Source: Asticcacaulis sp. (GTDB lineage Bacteria > Pseudomonadota > Alphaproteobacteria > Caulobacterales > Caulobacteraceae). From it: a stretch of DNA of 10,000 bases. The stretch covers positions 1 to 10,000 of the forward strand of contig NZ_JAIWNX010000051.1 of the NCBI RefSeq assembly GCF_020217185.1, in the 5' to 3' direction. Positions 1-8,044 of the stretch are shown in pieces (the stretch's first letter is position 1; every line of letters starts with the position of its first letter). Both the position numbers and the translations under genes were made by a program. The notes beneath the pieces were generated by a model that saw nothing but the letters and a program-made list of their open reading frames with translations, made no database searches and had not been told where the DNA came from.

Positions 1-3000
1 CATGGCAAAGCCGCTGTTGGCCGAGACATCCAGCGCCGCCACATAACGGTCATCGCGGGCTTCCTGCACATCCGGCTGGCTGAGGTCGCCCACAAAGCGG
101 AAGGGTCCGTTCTGGGCGTCATCGCGCGACAGGGTCATTTCAATCTCGAAGCCGGCGGGCAGCGCGTCATCAACCACGATCGGACGGGTTTCCGCATAGT
201 TCGTCCGTCCACTGATGACCACCAGCACCTTTTGCCCCTGCACGACCTGCGACGGGTCGATACGCTGGCCCTGAAGCGTATAATAGGCCTTGTCGATCGT
301 ATAACCCCTGGCCTCTGCCGGGGGCGGGGCCACGGGCACACCGGTAACAGTGATTGTGCGCCACACCGCGCCCTTACCCTGATTAGTGAACTTCGCGTCC
401 TTCACCGCAGCGATCTGGAAGCGTTGCAGGCTCGACTTACCATCCAGCGCCTTGACATTCTCGCCCTTGATGCTGAGCGGCCCAGCCTGAGCCAGCATCA
501 GGGAGGCCGCTTTCAGCACCTGCGCCTGTTCCTGGGTGTTCATCTCGTCCGGGCCTTTGACATGGCGTTCCAGCAGCGGGATGAGCGTCTTCGCCGTATC
601 CAGCTCCCCGGCCTCATAGGCCAGAGCGATGACCGCAGCCACATCGCGCAGCGGCGACTGATACCAGTCATAGGTAGCCTTATAACCCATGCCCTGCGCC
701 GCCTGACGGAAGGCCGATCTGGCCCGCGCCTTATCGCCCATCAGGGCCAGAGCCGCACCGACCTGCGCTTTCGGCACGGGTGACCGCTCGGCCTTGAACT
801 GCACATCGTGATACCAGCGCAGGCGCGCCAGATCGCCCGAACCCGCCTTGGCCATCACATAGAGGGCGTAGGCCGAGGCGCGTGAACGCATCTCTTCCGA
901 AACAGACTTGGCGGCCATGGCGTTCCACCACGGACCCTCTTCGATCTTGAGACGGTAGGACACCGAGGTGAAGCCTTCCGGTTTCGACATGTCGCGCATG
1001 GCGTTCATCGCCTTGTCGATGACCTCCTGCGGCACATAGACGCCGCGTTTGCGCGCCTCGATCAGGAAGTCGGTGGCATAGGCCCCGATCCAGCCTTCGG
1101 CTTCCCCGTCACCGGCGCGCCACAGGCCAAAGGCCCCGTCCGCCGACTGACGATCCAGCAGGCGGTTGACCGCGCCCTTGAGGATGGTCTGAGCCCGCGT
1201 CGCATCCGCACCGCTGACATAGAGCCACGGATAGGCCGCCGAGACGATCTGTTCGGTACAGCCATAGGGATAGCGGTTGAGCGCCGCCGCCAGCGGGCCC
1301 GGATCAATACCCCGGAAGGGCGAATAGGACACCTGAACCGTCGCCGACCCCGGCTGCAAGCCATTGAGCAGGTCCGGCGGCAGGGTGAAGACCGCCCCCG
1401 GTGCCTGCTGATCGATGACCGTGCGGGTCTGCGCGCCCCAGCCCATGCGGGTCTGAATCTGATAATCCTCATCGAAGCCATAGCCCTGACCCGAGAGGGC
1501 CAGATTGATCCTCGACACACCGACCGTGGACGGGGCCTGAATGAGGATACCCTCCTGCACGCGCTGACCCTGACCGATATTGAAGGCCTTTTTGAAGGCC
1601 GTAACGATACCGTTGAAGCCCTTCACGAGGCTCTCATACAAGCCCGGCTTGCCCTCAACATTGTTCAGTTCCAGTGTGGCATAGGCCTTATCGCCCGGCG
1701 CAAGGAAGCGCGGCAGGGCCAGTTCAGCCACCACCGGCTGACGCACGGTGAGCTTGTCTTCGGCCGAGCCAACCGCATCGTCGGTCCAGGCCACAGCCAT
1801 TATCTTCAGCTCGCCATTGAATTTGCCAACCGGCAGTTTGATATGCGCCTTGCCATCAAGGCCCGTGTTGACGACCCCCGACCACAGGGCGACTGTCTTG
1901 ATCGGCGTGGTGGTCAGGCCATCACCGCCAATCTGATCCCCGCCGAAGACGTCCGCCGCCGCGCCCATATTGGGGTCGAGCAGGCGGCCATAGTCATCAC
2001 GATATTCCAGCCCCAGCGCCCGCTTGCCGAAATAGAAACCGGCAGGATCAGGCGTCTTGAACTTGGTCAGGTTGATAATGCCCTGATCGACGACGGCCAG
2101 CGACACACGCGCCGTCTTGCCGAGGCCGGCGCCTTCGACCTTCACCGGCACGTCGATAATCGCCTGACCCGATTTCGAGAAGTCGGGACGAAACACCTTG
2201 TCTTTAAGGTCGAGCGTGACGTTCAGCTTGCGGTTCTTGGGGTCAAGCGGCACGTAGATGAGGCCCATGGCCCGGCGCGGCTTGGAGGCATCGACCGGGT
2301 CTCGCGGCTGCACGACGCTAACCATCACATAGGCCCCACCGCCCCAGCGCGCATCGGTCTTGAGCCGCACGGTGGTGCCGTTATCGCCGACACTGACGGT
2401 TTTCAGGTCGATCAGGCGGTCATTGGCCACCGCGATCTGCGCCTCGCCCTTGTATGGCGATTTCAGCGTCAGCGAGATCGTATCGCCCTGTGCATAGGTC
2501 TGCGATCCGGCCGTCAGGCGCACAAAGTCCGGCGCTTCGGTGCCGTCGGACGGCGCGCCCCAACCGGCGGCGAAGCGGATCACCGTCTTTGCTCCTGTCG
2601 AAGGCTGCGTGATCTCCAGACGATAATCGCCCCAACCCAGACGATTCTCGAAATTCAGCGGCGATGCCGCCCCGATCTCATAATCCTTGTCCGAGATGAC
2701 CACATCCTTGGAGGTCCGCCGCCATTGCCAGCGCCCGTCCTGCTGATACCAGTCGTAGTTCCAGTTTTCCGAAATCAGCTTGACCTTGACACCCCGCGCC
2801 GTCACCGGGGCACCCTGCGCATTGAGGGCAATCAGGCTGAAAGCCGTCACCGGGTTTTCGCCACCCTTAGAGTCTTTGGTGTCGAGCTTGACCCCGACAT
2901 AGACGGGCTTGGTACGGATGCGCAGCGTCTCCACCTCGCTGACCGGACGGCCACCGGGCTCAAACACCGAGGCGGTGACCAGAGCGGTCAGCGGCTGATC

Positions 3001-4842
3001 GGTGTCGTAAGCAGACGCGAACGGCAGCACCGCCTTGCCCTCGGCATCGGTCGCCGTTTGCGGCAGGTCGGCATATTGCTCATCGAACGGCGTCTGTTCG
3101 TTACCGAAACGATAGTCTTTATACTTCGGGAAGGGGTTGCGATCGACGCGCACGCGCGCCGACCCCGAAACCGTCAGGCCGGACCCCGACGCGCCATAGA
3201 GGAAGCGGGCGGCGACCTGCACGGCGCGCGTCTCATTCACAGCGGTCAGCGGCCGCTCAACATCGGCCTTCATATCGACGCCAAGGCGCTGCGGTGCAAA
3301 GTCTTCGACGGCGAACCCGGCGCTGCCCTGTTCTTCGTCAATGCCTTCGATCAGCAGCTTGGCGCGCCATTGGCCGCGCGGGGCCGACTTCGGCAGGGCG
3401 ATATTGGCATAGGCAAAGCCCTGCGGCGTCTGGGCGAACGGATAGCGGAAGGCTTCGACGCCCGACGGGCGATAGACGACCAGCGCGCCCTTGCGGTCTT
3501 TGATTGCCTTGCCGTCCGGATCGCGCACCAGCGCCACCAGACGCACCGTCTCACCGGGGCGATAGATGCCGCGATCCGTATAGAGATAACCATCCACCAG
3601 CGCATTCATCGTGCGACCATCGGTCAGCTTCTCATCCGAACGCCCACCCACGCCCTGCGACGAGAAGTCCATCGGCGAAGCGTGGATGTCCATGGCGGTG
3701 AAGTCTTCCGCCGGGCCATAGGCCATGATCATCTTGGGCGACAGCGCGTCTTCGCCCTTCAACAGGGCCTTGTCGAAATGCACGCGGCCATCGGTGGTGG
3801 AATTGGCAGAGGCCAGTTCTTCGCCGTTCTGCGCCACCAGCGCCACGCGCACCGACCCCATCGGTCGGGCGGTTTTCAGCGAACGCACCACCACATCCAC
3901 CCCGGTCGTGCCGGTATAGGTGGTCAGCGCCATATCGGTGAACAGTATCCAGCGGCGGGCCTGCGCCGGCTGATCGCCCTCCTTCTTGTCACGCCCGCCC
4001 GAAGCGTCGCGCACCTTGACCACATAGGCCCCGGCCTTGAGGTCTTTCAACACGGCCCCCAGCGGGAAGACGGTGGTGACGCGCTCACCCGCGCCGCCCT
4101 TCACCGCCACCTTGCCGGACCAGATCTTGTAGCCTTCACCCTTGGGGCTGTCCTCACCCCATTCGTAGTCGTAATCGCCTTCGGCCGTAGCATCCGGCGC
4201 ACTGATCGTCTTGCGCACCAGATTGCGGTCGCCGACGCGCCAGACCTCAAAGGCCAGGGTCGAGACGTTCAGGCTTTCGACCGCCACCCCATCGGATTCC
4301 TCACGCGGCAGGATAACCCCATTGCCGGCGAAACCGACATAGGGCGGCTTTTCCCCGAAGGCGAAATCGACATCGGCATTCTGTTTCAGCGTATCCTTAC
4401 TCGCCGACGGCAGGCCTTTCAGCAGGGTCACGCGGCGATCCGTAAAGCCGAAGCCACCAACGCACAGCTCCGAGCCCTTTACCGTCACCGCCGGAGCCGA
4501 CGGCAATTCCGGTGACACCAGCACATAGTCGCCATAGGATTTGGAGGCATCGAGCGGTTTGGAGAATTCGATACAGGCCTGCGGCGACGACCCCGACGTA
4601 TCCAGCCTTTGTTTCCAGACGGCAAAACCGGCAGGCTTCATGCCGCCAGAGCGCGGCGCGTTTTTGTCACGCACCTTGCCGAACAGCTTGCCCATGGTTT
4701 CGGTAATGGGAATCTGACCTTGCGGGGCCGCCTTGCGGAAGCCACCCTCGGTCGCCTTGGCCGTCAGAAACCCTACGCAAAACCCGGAAATCAGGACCGC
4801 AGCGGCGGCGCTGAGGACGGTACGGTTACGCCAGTCGATCAT
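1..4842 (-). CDS. Bacterial alpha-2-macroglobulin (YfhM-type, thioester-containing), C-terminus beyond window
   Basis: The frame is open from the ATG at 4842 to base 1 (1614 codons, no stop), so the C-terminus lies outside. E. coli YfhM, about 1650 residues, is the closest family model. Family role: a periplasmic protease trap that covalently holds proteases through a Cys-Gln thioester after cleavage of a bait region. Seen here: an N-terminal hydrophobic segment (residues 8-28) with a possible signal peptidase I site (AKA, 28-30); a macroglobulin MG2-type motif YLYTDRGIYRPGE (419-431); LAVVDQGI (915-922) near the bait-region/MG junction; the A2M core domain from about W987; and the thioester motif YGCTEQ with CTEQ at 1195-1198, followed by a helical thioester domain. 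I read only four cysteines: C22, a probable disulfide pair C90/C127, and thioester C1195. C22 lacks a proper lipobox (ISGF precedes it), so unlike E. coli YfhM it may not be a lipoprotein. The SD is weak (five G at 4849-4853). In many proteobacteria pbpC (PBP1C) follows; here that would be off the left edge. Confidence 0.95.
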   Translation of the reverse strand, partial: MIDWRNRTVLSAAAAVLISGFCVGFLTAKATEGGFRKAAPQGQIPITETMGKLFGKVRDKNAPRSGGMKPAGFAVWKQRLDTSGSSPQACIEFSKPLDASKSYGDYVLVSPELPSAPAVTVKGSELCVGGFGFTDRRVTLLKGLPSASKDTLKQNADVDFAFGEKPPYVGFAGNGVILPREESDGVAVESLNVSTLAFEVWRVGDRNLVRKTISAPDATAEGDYDYEWGEDSPKGEGYKIWSGKVAVKGGAGERVTTVFPLGAVLKDLKAGAYVVKVRDASGGRDKKEGDQPAQARRWILFTDMALTTYTGTTGVDVVVRSLKTARPMGSVRVALVAQNGEELASANSTTDGRVHFDKALLKGEDALSPKMIMAYGPAEDFTAMDIHASPMDFSSQGVGGRSDEKLTDGRTMNALVDGYLYTDRGIYRPGETVRLVALVRDPDGKAIKDRKGALVVYRPSGVEAFRYPFAQTPQGFAYANIALPKSAPRGQWRAKLLIEGIDEEQGSAGFAVEDFAPQRLGVDMKADVERPLTAVNETRAVQVAARFLYGASGSGLTVSGSARVRVDRNPFPKYKDYRFGNEQTPFDEQYADLPQTATDAEGKAVLPFASAYDTDQPLTALVTASVFEPGGRPVSEVETLRIRTKPVYVGVKLDTKDSKGGENPVTAFSLIALNAQGAPVTARGVKVKLISENWNYDWYQQDGRWQWRRTSKDVVISDKDYEIGAASPLNFENRLGWGDYRLEITQPSTGAKTVIRFAAGWGAPSDGTEAPDFVRLTAGSQTYAQGDTISLTLKSPYKGEAQIAVANDRLIDLKTVSVGDNGTTVRLKTDARWGGGAYVMVSVVQPRDPVDASKPRRAMGLIYVPLDPKNRKLNVTLDLKDKVFRPDFSKSGQAIIDVPVKVEGAGLGKTARVSLAVVDQGIINLTKFKTPDPAGFYFGKRALGLEYRDDYGRLLDPNMGAAADVFGGDQIGGDGLTTTPIKTVALWSGVVNTGLDGKAHIKLPVGKFNGELKIMAVAWTDDAVGSAEDKLTVRQPVVAELALPRFLAPGDKAYATLELNNVEGKPGLYESLVKGFNGIVTAFKKAFNIGQGQRVQEGILIQAPSTVGVSRINLALSGQGYGFDEDYQIQTRMGWGAQTRTVIDQQAPGAVFTLPPDLLNGLQPGSATVQVSYSPFRGIDPGPLAAALNRYPYGCTEQIVSAAYPWLYVSGADATRAQTILKGAVNRLLDRQSADGAFGLWRAGDGEAEGWIGAYATDFLIEARKRGVYVPQEVIDKAMNAMRDMSKPEGFTSVSYRLKIEEGPWWNAMAAKSVSEEMRSRASAYALYVMAKAGSGDLARLRWYHDVQFKAERSPVPKAQVGAALALMGDKARARSAFRQAAQGMGYKATYDWYQSPLRDVAAVIALAYEAGELDTAKTLIPLLERHVKGPDEMNTQEQAQVLKAASLMLAQAGPLSIKGENVKALDGKSSLQRFQIAAVKDAKFTNQGKGAVWRTITVTGVPVAPPPAEARGYTIDKAYYTLQGQRIDPSQVVQGQKVLVVISGRTNYAETRPIVVDDALPAGFEIEMTLSRDDAQNGPFRFVGDLSQPDVQEARDDRYVAALDVSANSGFAM

Positions 4843-4868
4843 CGGGGACCCCCATATATTTGGGCTTG

Positions 4869-4897
4869 AGTATGGGCCGGTTCCGCCCGAACGTCAA
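4869..4897 (-). promoter_or_regulatory. Sigma70-type promoter of the alpha-2-macroglobulin gene
   Basis: On the minus strand a -35 box TTGACG (4897-4892) and a -10 box CATACT (4874-4869) are separated by exactly 17 bases. The -35 box matches five of six consensus positions and the -10 box four of six. Transcription would begin near 4862, giving a leader of about 20 bases before the ATG at 4842. A second TTGACG on the same strand (4945-4940) has no acceptable -10 at the right distance. This is a consensus match only. Confidence 0.55.
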
Positions 4898-4958
4898 AAC
4901 CCCTGTCTTGGGGAGGGCGTGAATTTTTTTTGGCGGTAGCGTCAATTGAAAGCGTCTA

Positions 4959-4973
4959 TTAACCTATCGCTAA
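4959..4973 (+). promoter_or_regulatory. CtrA-like box upstream of the response regulator
   Basis: TTAACCTATCGCTAA matches the CtrA consensus TTAA-N7-TTAA with one mismatch (the second half-site is CTAA), and the first half carries the frequently seen CC after TTAA. It lies about 70 bases upstream of the GTG start at 5045 in the divergent intergenic region. CtrA is the cell-cycle master regulator of Caulobacterales and many other Alphaproteobacteria and often controls motility and signalling genes. The box might instead affect the divergent macroglobulin gene, whose promoter is about 60 bases away. No convincing -10 element is visible for the plus strand. Confidence 0.35.
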
Positions 4974-5006
4974 GCTTACTCTTTTCGTAAAGGGTGAGTA
5001 CCCCCG

Positions 5007-5011
5007 GAGTC
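5007..5011. promoter_or_regulatory. GANTC (CcrM-type) methylation site in the response regulator leader
   Basis: GAGTC is the recognition sequence of CcrM, the cell-cycle-regulated adenine methyltransferase of Alphaproteobacteria. It lies 33 bases before the GTG start and 33 bases after the CtrA-like box. Intergenic GANTC sites close to CtrA boxes can mark GcrA/CcrM-controlled promoters, but a five-base site also occurs by chance, so a regulatory role is inference. Confidence 0.25.
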
Positions 5012-5044
5012 ACAACCGGTCTCCTTTTGGGCTGTGAGGACTGA

Positions 5045-5545
5045 GTGAGTAGCTTTTCGCGTGTTCTGGCGCTGGTCGTCGATGATAACCACTACATGCG
5101 GGTTATTGTCTGCACCATGTTGCGTGCCATGGGGATTACCCATATCCGCGAAGCGTCCGATGGCGCCGAAGCACTGGAAATCGTGCGCGACTGGCGGCCC
5201 GATGTCATTATCACCGATCTGGTCATGGAAACGCTGGATGGCATCGAAATGACGCGCCTGATCCGTACCGGTTCCGACAGCCCCCACCCCTACGTGCCGA
5301 TTATCATGATGACTGGCCACACCGACCGCTCGCACGTGCTGGCGGCGCGCGATGCCGGGGTCAACGAGTTCGTGGCCAAGCCGCTAACGGCGCGCGCCCT
5401 GATCGACCGCATGAAAAGCGTGATTGATAACGAACGCGCCTGGGTCAAATCGGCCAGCTACACCGGCCCCGACCGCCGCCGCCGCAAAAGCCCGGATTAC
5501 CGAGGCCCCTTCCGCCGGGCCTCGGACAAGGCGGAAAATATCTAA
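5045..5545 (+). CDS. Stand-alone CheY-like response regulator with arginine-rich C-terminal tail
   Basis: A 166-residue cytoplasmic protein made of one receiver domain (about 7-128) and a short basic tail, with no DNA-binding or enzymatic output domain. The phosphorylation site is complete: acidic pocket D13/D14, phospho-acceptor D58 in PDVIITDLVM, switch threonine T90 in IIMMTGHT, and lysine K112 in VAKP. The tail repeats one motif twice, YTGPDRR (139-145, within GPDRRRR) and YRGPFRR (152-158). I recall similar GPDRRRR tails on other alphaproteobacterial single-domain regulators; their function is not established to my knowledge. The GTG start is well fixed: an in-frame TGA sits directly before it (5042-5044), GAGGA (5036-5040) is a Shine-Dalgarno, and the next in-frame ATG (M18) would delete the acidic pocket. 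The partner kinase is not in the window. A CtrA-like box and GANTC site lie upstream. Confidence 0.9.
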   Translation: MSSFSRVLALVVDDNHYMRVIVCTMLRAMGITHIREASDGAEALEIVRDWRPDVIITDLVMETLDGIEMTRLIRTGSDSPHPYVPIIMMTGHTDRSHVLAARDAGVNEFVAKPLTARALIDRMKSVIDNERAWVKSASYTGPDRRRRKSPDYRGPFRRASDKAENI

Positions 5546-5552
5546 CCCGCCT

Positions 5553-5577
5553 CTCTGCAGAGCCCGAAACTCTGCGG
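5553..5577 (+). other. Small hairpin after the response regulator
   Basis: GCAGAG (5557-5562) pairs with CTCTGC (5570-5575) across a seven-base loop, and CT/GG extends the stem by one pair and one wobble. The left part also lies within a perfect ten-base palindrome CTCTGCAGAG (5553-5562). It begins 8 bases after the stop codon, as a terminator or mRNA-stabilising hairpin would. There is no T-run directly after it, so it is not a standard intrinsic terminator. Confidence 0.35.
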
Positions 5578-5603
5578 TGGCAATTTGACCTTGCGCATAT
5601 TTT

Positions 5604-5635
5604 TTGAACGTTTTATTGGGTGGCGTTCAATAAAA
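5604..5635. promoter_or_regulatory. Two overlapping inverted repeats in front of the TonB-dependent receptor
   Basis: TTGAACG (5604-5610) is perfectly inverted as CGTTCAA (5624-5630). Interleaved with it, TTTTATTG (5611-5618) is perfectly inverted as CAATAAAA (5628-5635). The two share bases 5628-5630, so as RNA hairpins they are mutually exclusive; as DNA they could be a dyad operator. The element ends 21 bases before the receptor ATG and is strikingly AT-rich in this GC-rich window. TTGACC (5585-5590) and TTGAAC (5604-5609) resemble -35 boxes, but neither has a good -10 at 16-18 bases, so the promoter position is unclear. Confidence 0.45.
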
Positions 5636-5656
5636 TAAAATGCCCAAGGTTCCCGC

Positions 5657-8014
5657 ATGCGTTTGTCCTCCCGCCGTCGCCTACCTGCCCTCGCCGTCCG
5701 CCTGCTGAGCGCCAGTGCCTTGGTCAGCCTCATGGCGGCTCCCGTATGGGCACAGGAGGTGACCGAAGTGGTGGTAACGGCGCGCAAGAAGCCGGAATCG
5801 CTGGCGCGCGCCCCGATCTCTGTTGCCGTGATTACCGGAGACCAGTTGCGTAGTGGCGGGGCCTATGATCTGCGCGATGCGCAGGTGCTGACCCCGTCCC
5901 TTCTGATCACCTCCACCGCCAACGAAGCCCAGACCACGGCGCGGTTGCGCGGTGTCGGCACGGTGGGCGACAATCCGGGGCTGGAGTCTTCGGTCAGCGT
6001 CGTCATCGACGGTGTGGTGCGGGCGCGCACGGCCACGGCCATGAGCGATCTGGGGGGCGTGGAGCGTATCGAAATCCTCAAAGGGCCGCAGACCAGCCTG
6101 TTCGGCAAGGGCGCATCAGCGGGCATTATTCAGGCCATCACTCAGGCCCCGCGCTTTACGCCGGAGCAGGTCTATGAGCTGACAGCGGGTGAGCGCGGCA
6201 CCTTCGCCGCCACCGCCTATGTGTCGGGACCACTGGCCGACAAATGGGCCGGATCGCTGTCGCTGGTCCACCGGCAACGCGATGGCCAATACCGCATCAA
6301 TACAGGTCAGGGGCCGCGCAGCGACACCCGCGACGGCGATCAGAACTATGACTCTTTACGCGGTCAGTTGCTGTATATGGACGCCGACCGTCTCAGGGTG
6401 CGGCTGATTGCCGACTATACGGCGCGCGACGAAAACTGCTGCACCGGGACAGTGGTTCAGGTGGGCGCAACCGCGCCGTGGATCAACGGTCTGGCATCGG
6501 GTCAGGGGGTGGCTACCACCGCCGATATCGACGGGCGCCGCGCCTTCAGCAACCGTTCAACCGCGCAGCATATCAAGGATGGCGGCCTGTCGGCGGAGGT
6601 CAACTGGCGGCTCGACAGCGGCCCGACACTAACCAGCGTGACGGCCGCACGACGTTTTGATCACCGTCAGGGCTATGATGCAGACTTCTCAGGCGCGGAC
6701 ATCTATTACCGCATTCCGGATGATTTCGGCACGCGCTTCGATACGCTCAGTCAGGAATGGCGACTGTCCGGGAAAAACGGTCCGCTCGACTGGCTGACCG
6801 GCGTCTATCTGTCCTCGGAAAAGGTGACGCGGCGCGATTCTTACGTCTATGGCGAAGACTATGAGCCCTATCTCAGCCTGCTGCTGTCCAGCGGCGCTTC
6901 GACGACTCGTGTATCCAGCCTGACCGGTCTGACCGCCGGCAGCGCCTATCCCATCGGCGGCGGGGCGCGCGACATTCACCGTCAGACGGAACGCAATGCC
7001 GCCCTGTTCGCCAATCTCGACTGGGCCCTCACGACAGAGGTGTCGGCGGTACTGGGGCTGCGCCTCAACCGTCAGACCAAGACGCTGAACTCCGCCTACA
7101 GCAATACGGATGGCGGCGTCGGGTGCGCGGCGGCACAAAAGCTGGGGTCGTCGGGTCTGGGGACGCTGTGTCAGTCCTTTTCCAACCCCGCCTTCAACCG
7201 TCTCGACCTGACGCAAAAGATGTCGGACGACGCCGTGACCGGCACGTTCAAGCTGAGCTGGCAGACCACGCCTTCGCTGATGAGCTATGCCTCGGTGGCG
7301 CGCGGCTGGAAGGGCGGCGGCTTCAATCTCGACCGTGAACAGACGACGACCTATGCGGCCGATCGCGATACGTCCTTCCGTGCGGAAACCGTCACCGCCT
7401 ATGAGGTCGGGCTGAAAGGCCGCTGGTGGCGCGGGCGTCTGGCCTTTGATGCCGCGGCCTTCCATCAGGACTTCCGCGATTTTCAGCTCAACACCTTCCT
7501 CGGCGCGACCTTCCTTGTCACCTCGGTGCCAGAGCTGACATCGCACGGCATAGAGACGGAAACGCGCCTGACGCTGAAAAACGGCCTGCGTCTGGTCAGC
7601 GGCGTCACCTGGTCCGAGAGTCAGTTCGGGTCGCAGCCCGTGCCCGGCCTGCCGCGCCTCGCCGACGCCCGCGCCTCGTTTGCGCCCAAATGGTCAGCGA
7701 CGCTTCAGGCCGATTATCACCGCGAATGGCAGGGCCTGAACTGGGGCGCGGCGCTCGATGCGCGCTATAATTCCGATTACAATACCGGTTCTGATCTCGC
7801 CCCCATCAAGATTCAGGGCGCCTATACATTAATGAATGGCCGTCTGAGTGTGGCGAACCGTGATGAGACGGTGGCGCTCGACCTGTGGGGGACCAATCTG
7901 ACCAATGAGACCTATTATCAGGTGGTGTTTGGCGCACCTATGCAGTCGGGCACGTTTAATGCCTTTGTCGGTCAGCCGCGCACCATTGGCCTGACGCTGC
8001 GTTTGCGGCGGTAA
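5657..8014 (+). CDS. TonB-dependent outer-membrane receptor, ligand unknown
   Basis: A 785-residue outer-membrane active transporter, driven by TonB-ExbB-ExbD. It has a signal peptide with an arginine-rich n-region and signal peptidase I site VWA|Q (30-33), then a TonB-box-like TEVVVTA (36-42). The plug domain (about 45-165) has LRGVG (97-101) and IEILKGPQ (138-145), followed by SLFGKGASAG, a variant of the usual LYGRNxxGG. A 22-strand barrel would fill the rest up to the family-like end FVGQPRTIGLTL. Extracellular-loop cysteines are the adjacent pair C261/C262 and C490/C505, the latter possibly a loop disulfide. The last residues are LRLRR, lacking the terminal aromatic usual for barrel proteins. 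The ATG is preceded by AAGG (5646-5649). No sigma/anti-sigma pair, TonB gene or degradative gene lies nearby, so siderophore, cobalamin and carbohydrate ligands all remain possible. An AT-rich inverted-repeat element sits immediately upstream and a double hairpin downstream. Confidence 0.95.
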   Translation: MRLSSRRRLPALAVRLLSASALVSLMAAPVWAQEVTEVVVTARKKPESLARAPISVAVITGDQLRSGGAYDLRDAQVLTPSLLITSTANEAQTTARLRGVGTVGDNPGLESSVSVVIDGVVRARTATAMSDLGGVERIEILKGPQTSLFGKGASAGIIQAITQAPRFTPEQVYELTAGERGTFAATAYVSGPLADKWAGSLSLVHRQRDGQYRINTGQGPRSDTRDGDQNYDSLRGQLLYMDADRLRVRLIADYTARDENCCTGTVVQVGATAPWINGLASGQGVATTADIDGRRAFSNRSTAQHIKDGGLSAEVNWRLDSGPTLTSVTAARRFDHRQGYDADFSGADIYYRIPDDFGTRFDTLSQEWRLSGKNGPLDWLTGVYLSSEKVTRRDSYVYGEDYEPYLSLLLSSGASTTRVSSLTGLTAGSAYPIGGGARDIHRQTERNAALFANLDWALTTEVSAVLGLRLNRQTKTLNSAYSNTDGGVGCAAAQKLGSSGLGTLCQSFSNPAFNRLDLTQKMSDDAVTGTFKLSWQTTPSLMSYASVARGWKGGGFNLDREQTTTYAADRDTSFRAETVTAYEVGLKGRWWRGRLAFDAAAFHQDFRDFQLNTFLGATFLVTSVPELTSHGIETETRLTLKNGLRLVSGVTWSESQFGSQPVPGLPRLADARASFAPKWSATLQADYHREWQGLNWGAALDARYNSDYNTGSDLAPIKIQGAYTLMNGRLSVANRDETVALDLWGTNLTNETYYQVVFGAPMQSGTFNAFVGQPRTIGLTLRLRR

Positions 8015-8044
8015 GATTTGTATTTCACGACTTCTGTGGTAAGC

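Noticed and set aside
1843..4515. Open reading frame of 890 codons on the plus strand, opposite the alpha-2-macroglobulin gene
   Set aside because: Its translation is rich in Arg, His, Ile and Gly with no recognisable domain, while the minus strand encodes a clear A2M with thioester motif. Long antisense frames are common opposite GC-rich genes with biased third positions.
5640..5708. Possible 22-codon upstream ORF starting at ATG 5640 and overlapping the receptor start
   Set aside because: It has no ribosome-binding site of its own, a proline/alanine-rich product without features, and is within chance for an ATG in an AT-rich leader.
6689..7546. Minus-strand open frame of 285 codons inside the TonB receptor gene
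   Set aside because: Low-complexity Arg/Gly/Ala composition with no domain; the receptor on the other strand accounts for the whole stretch.
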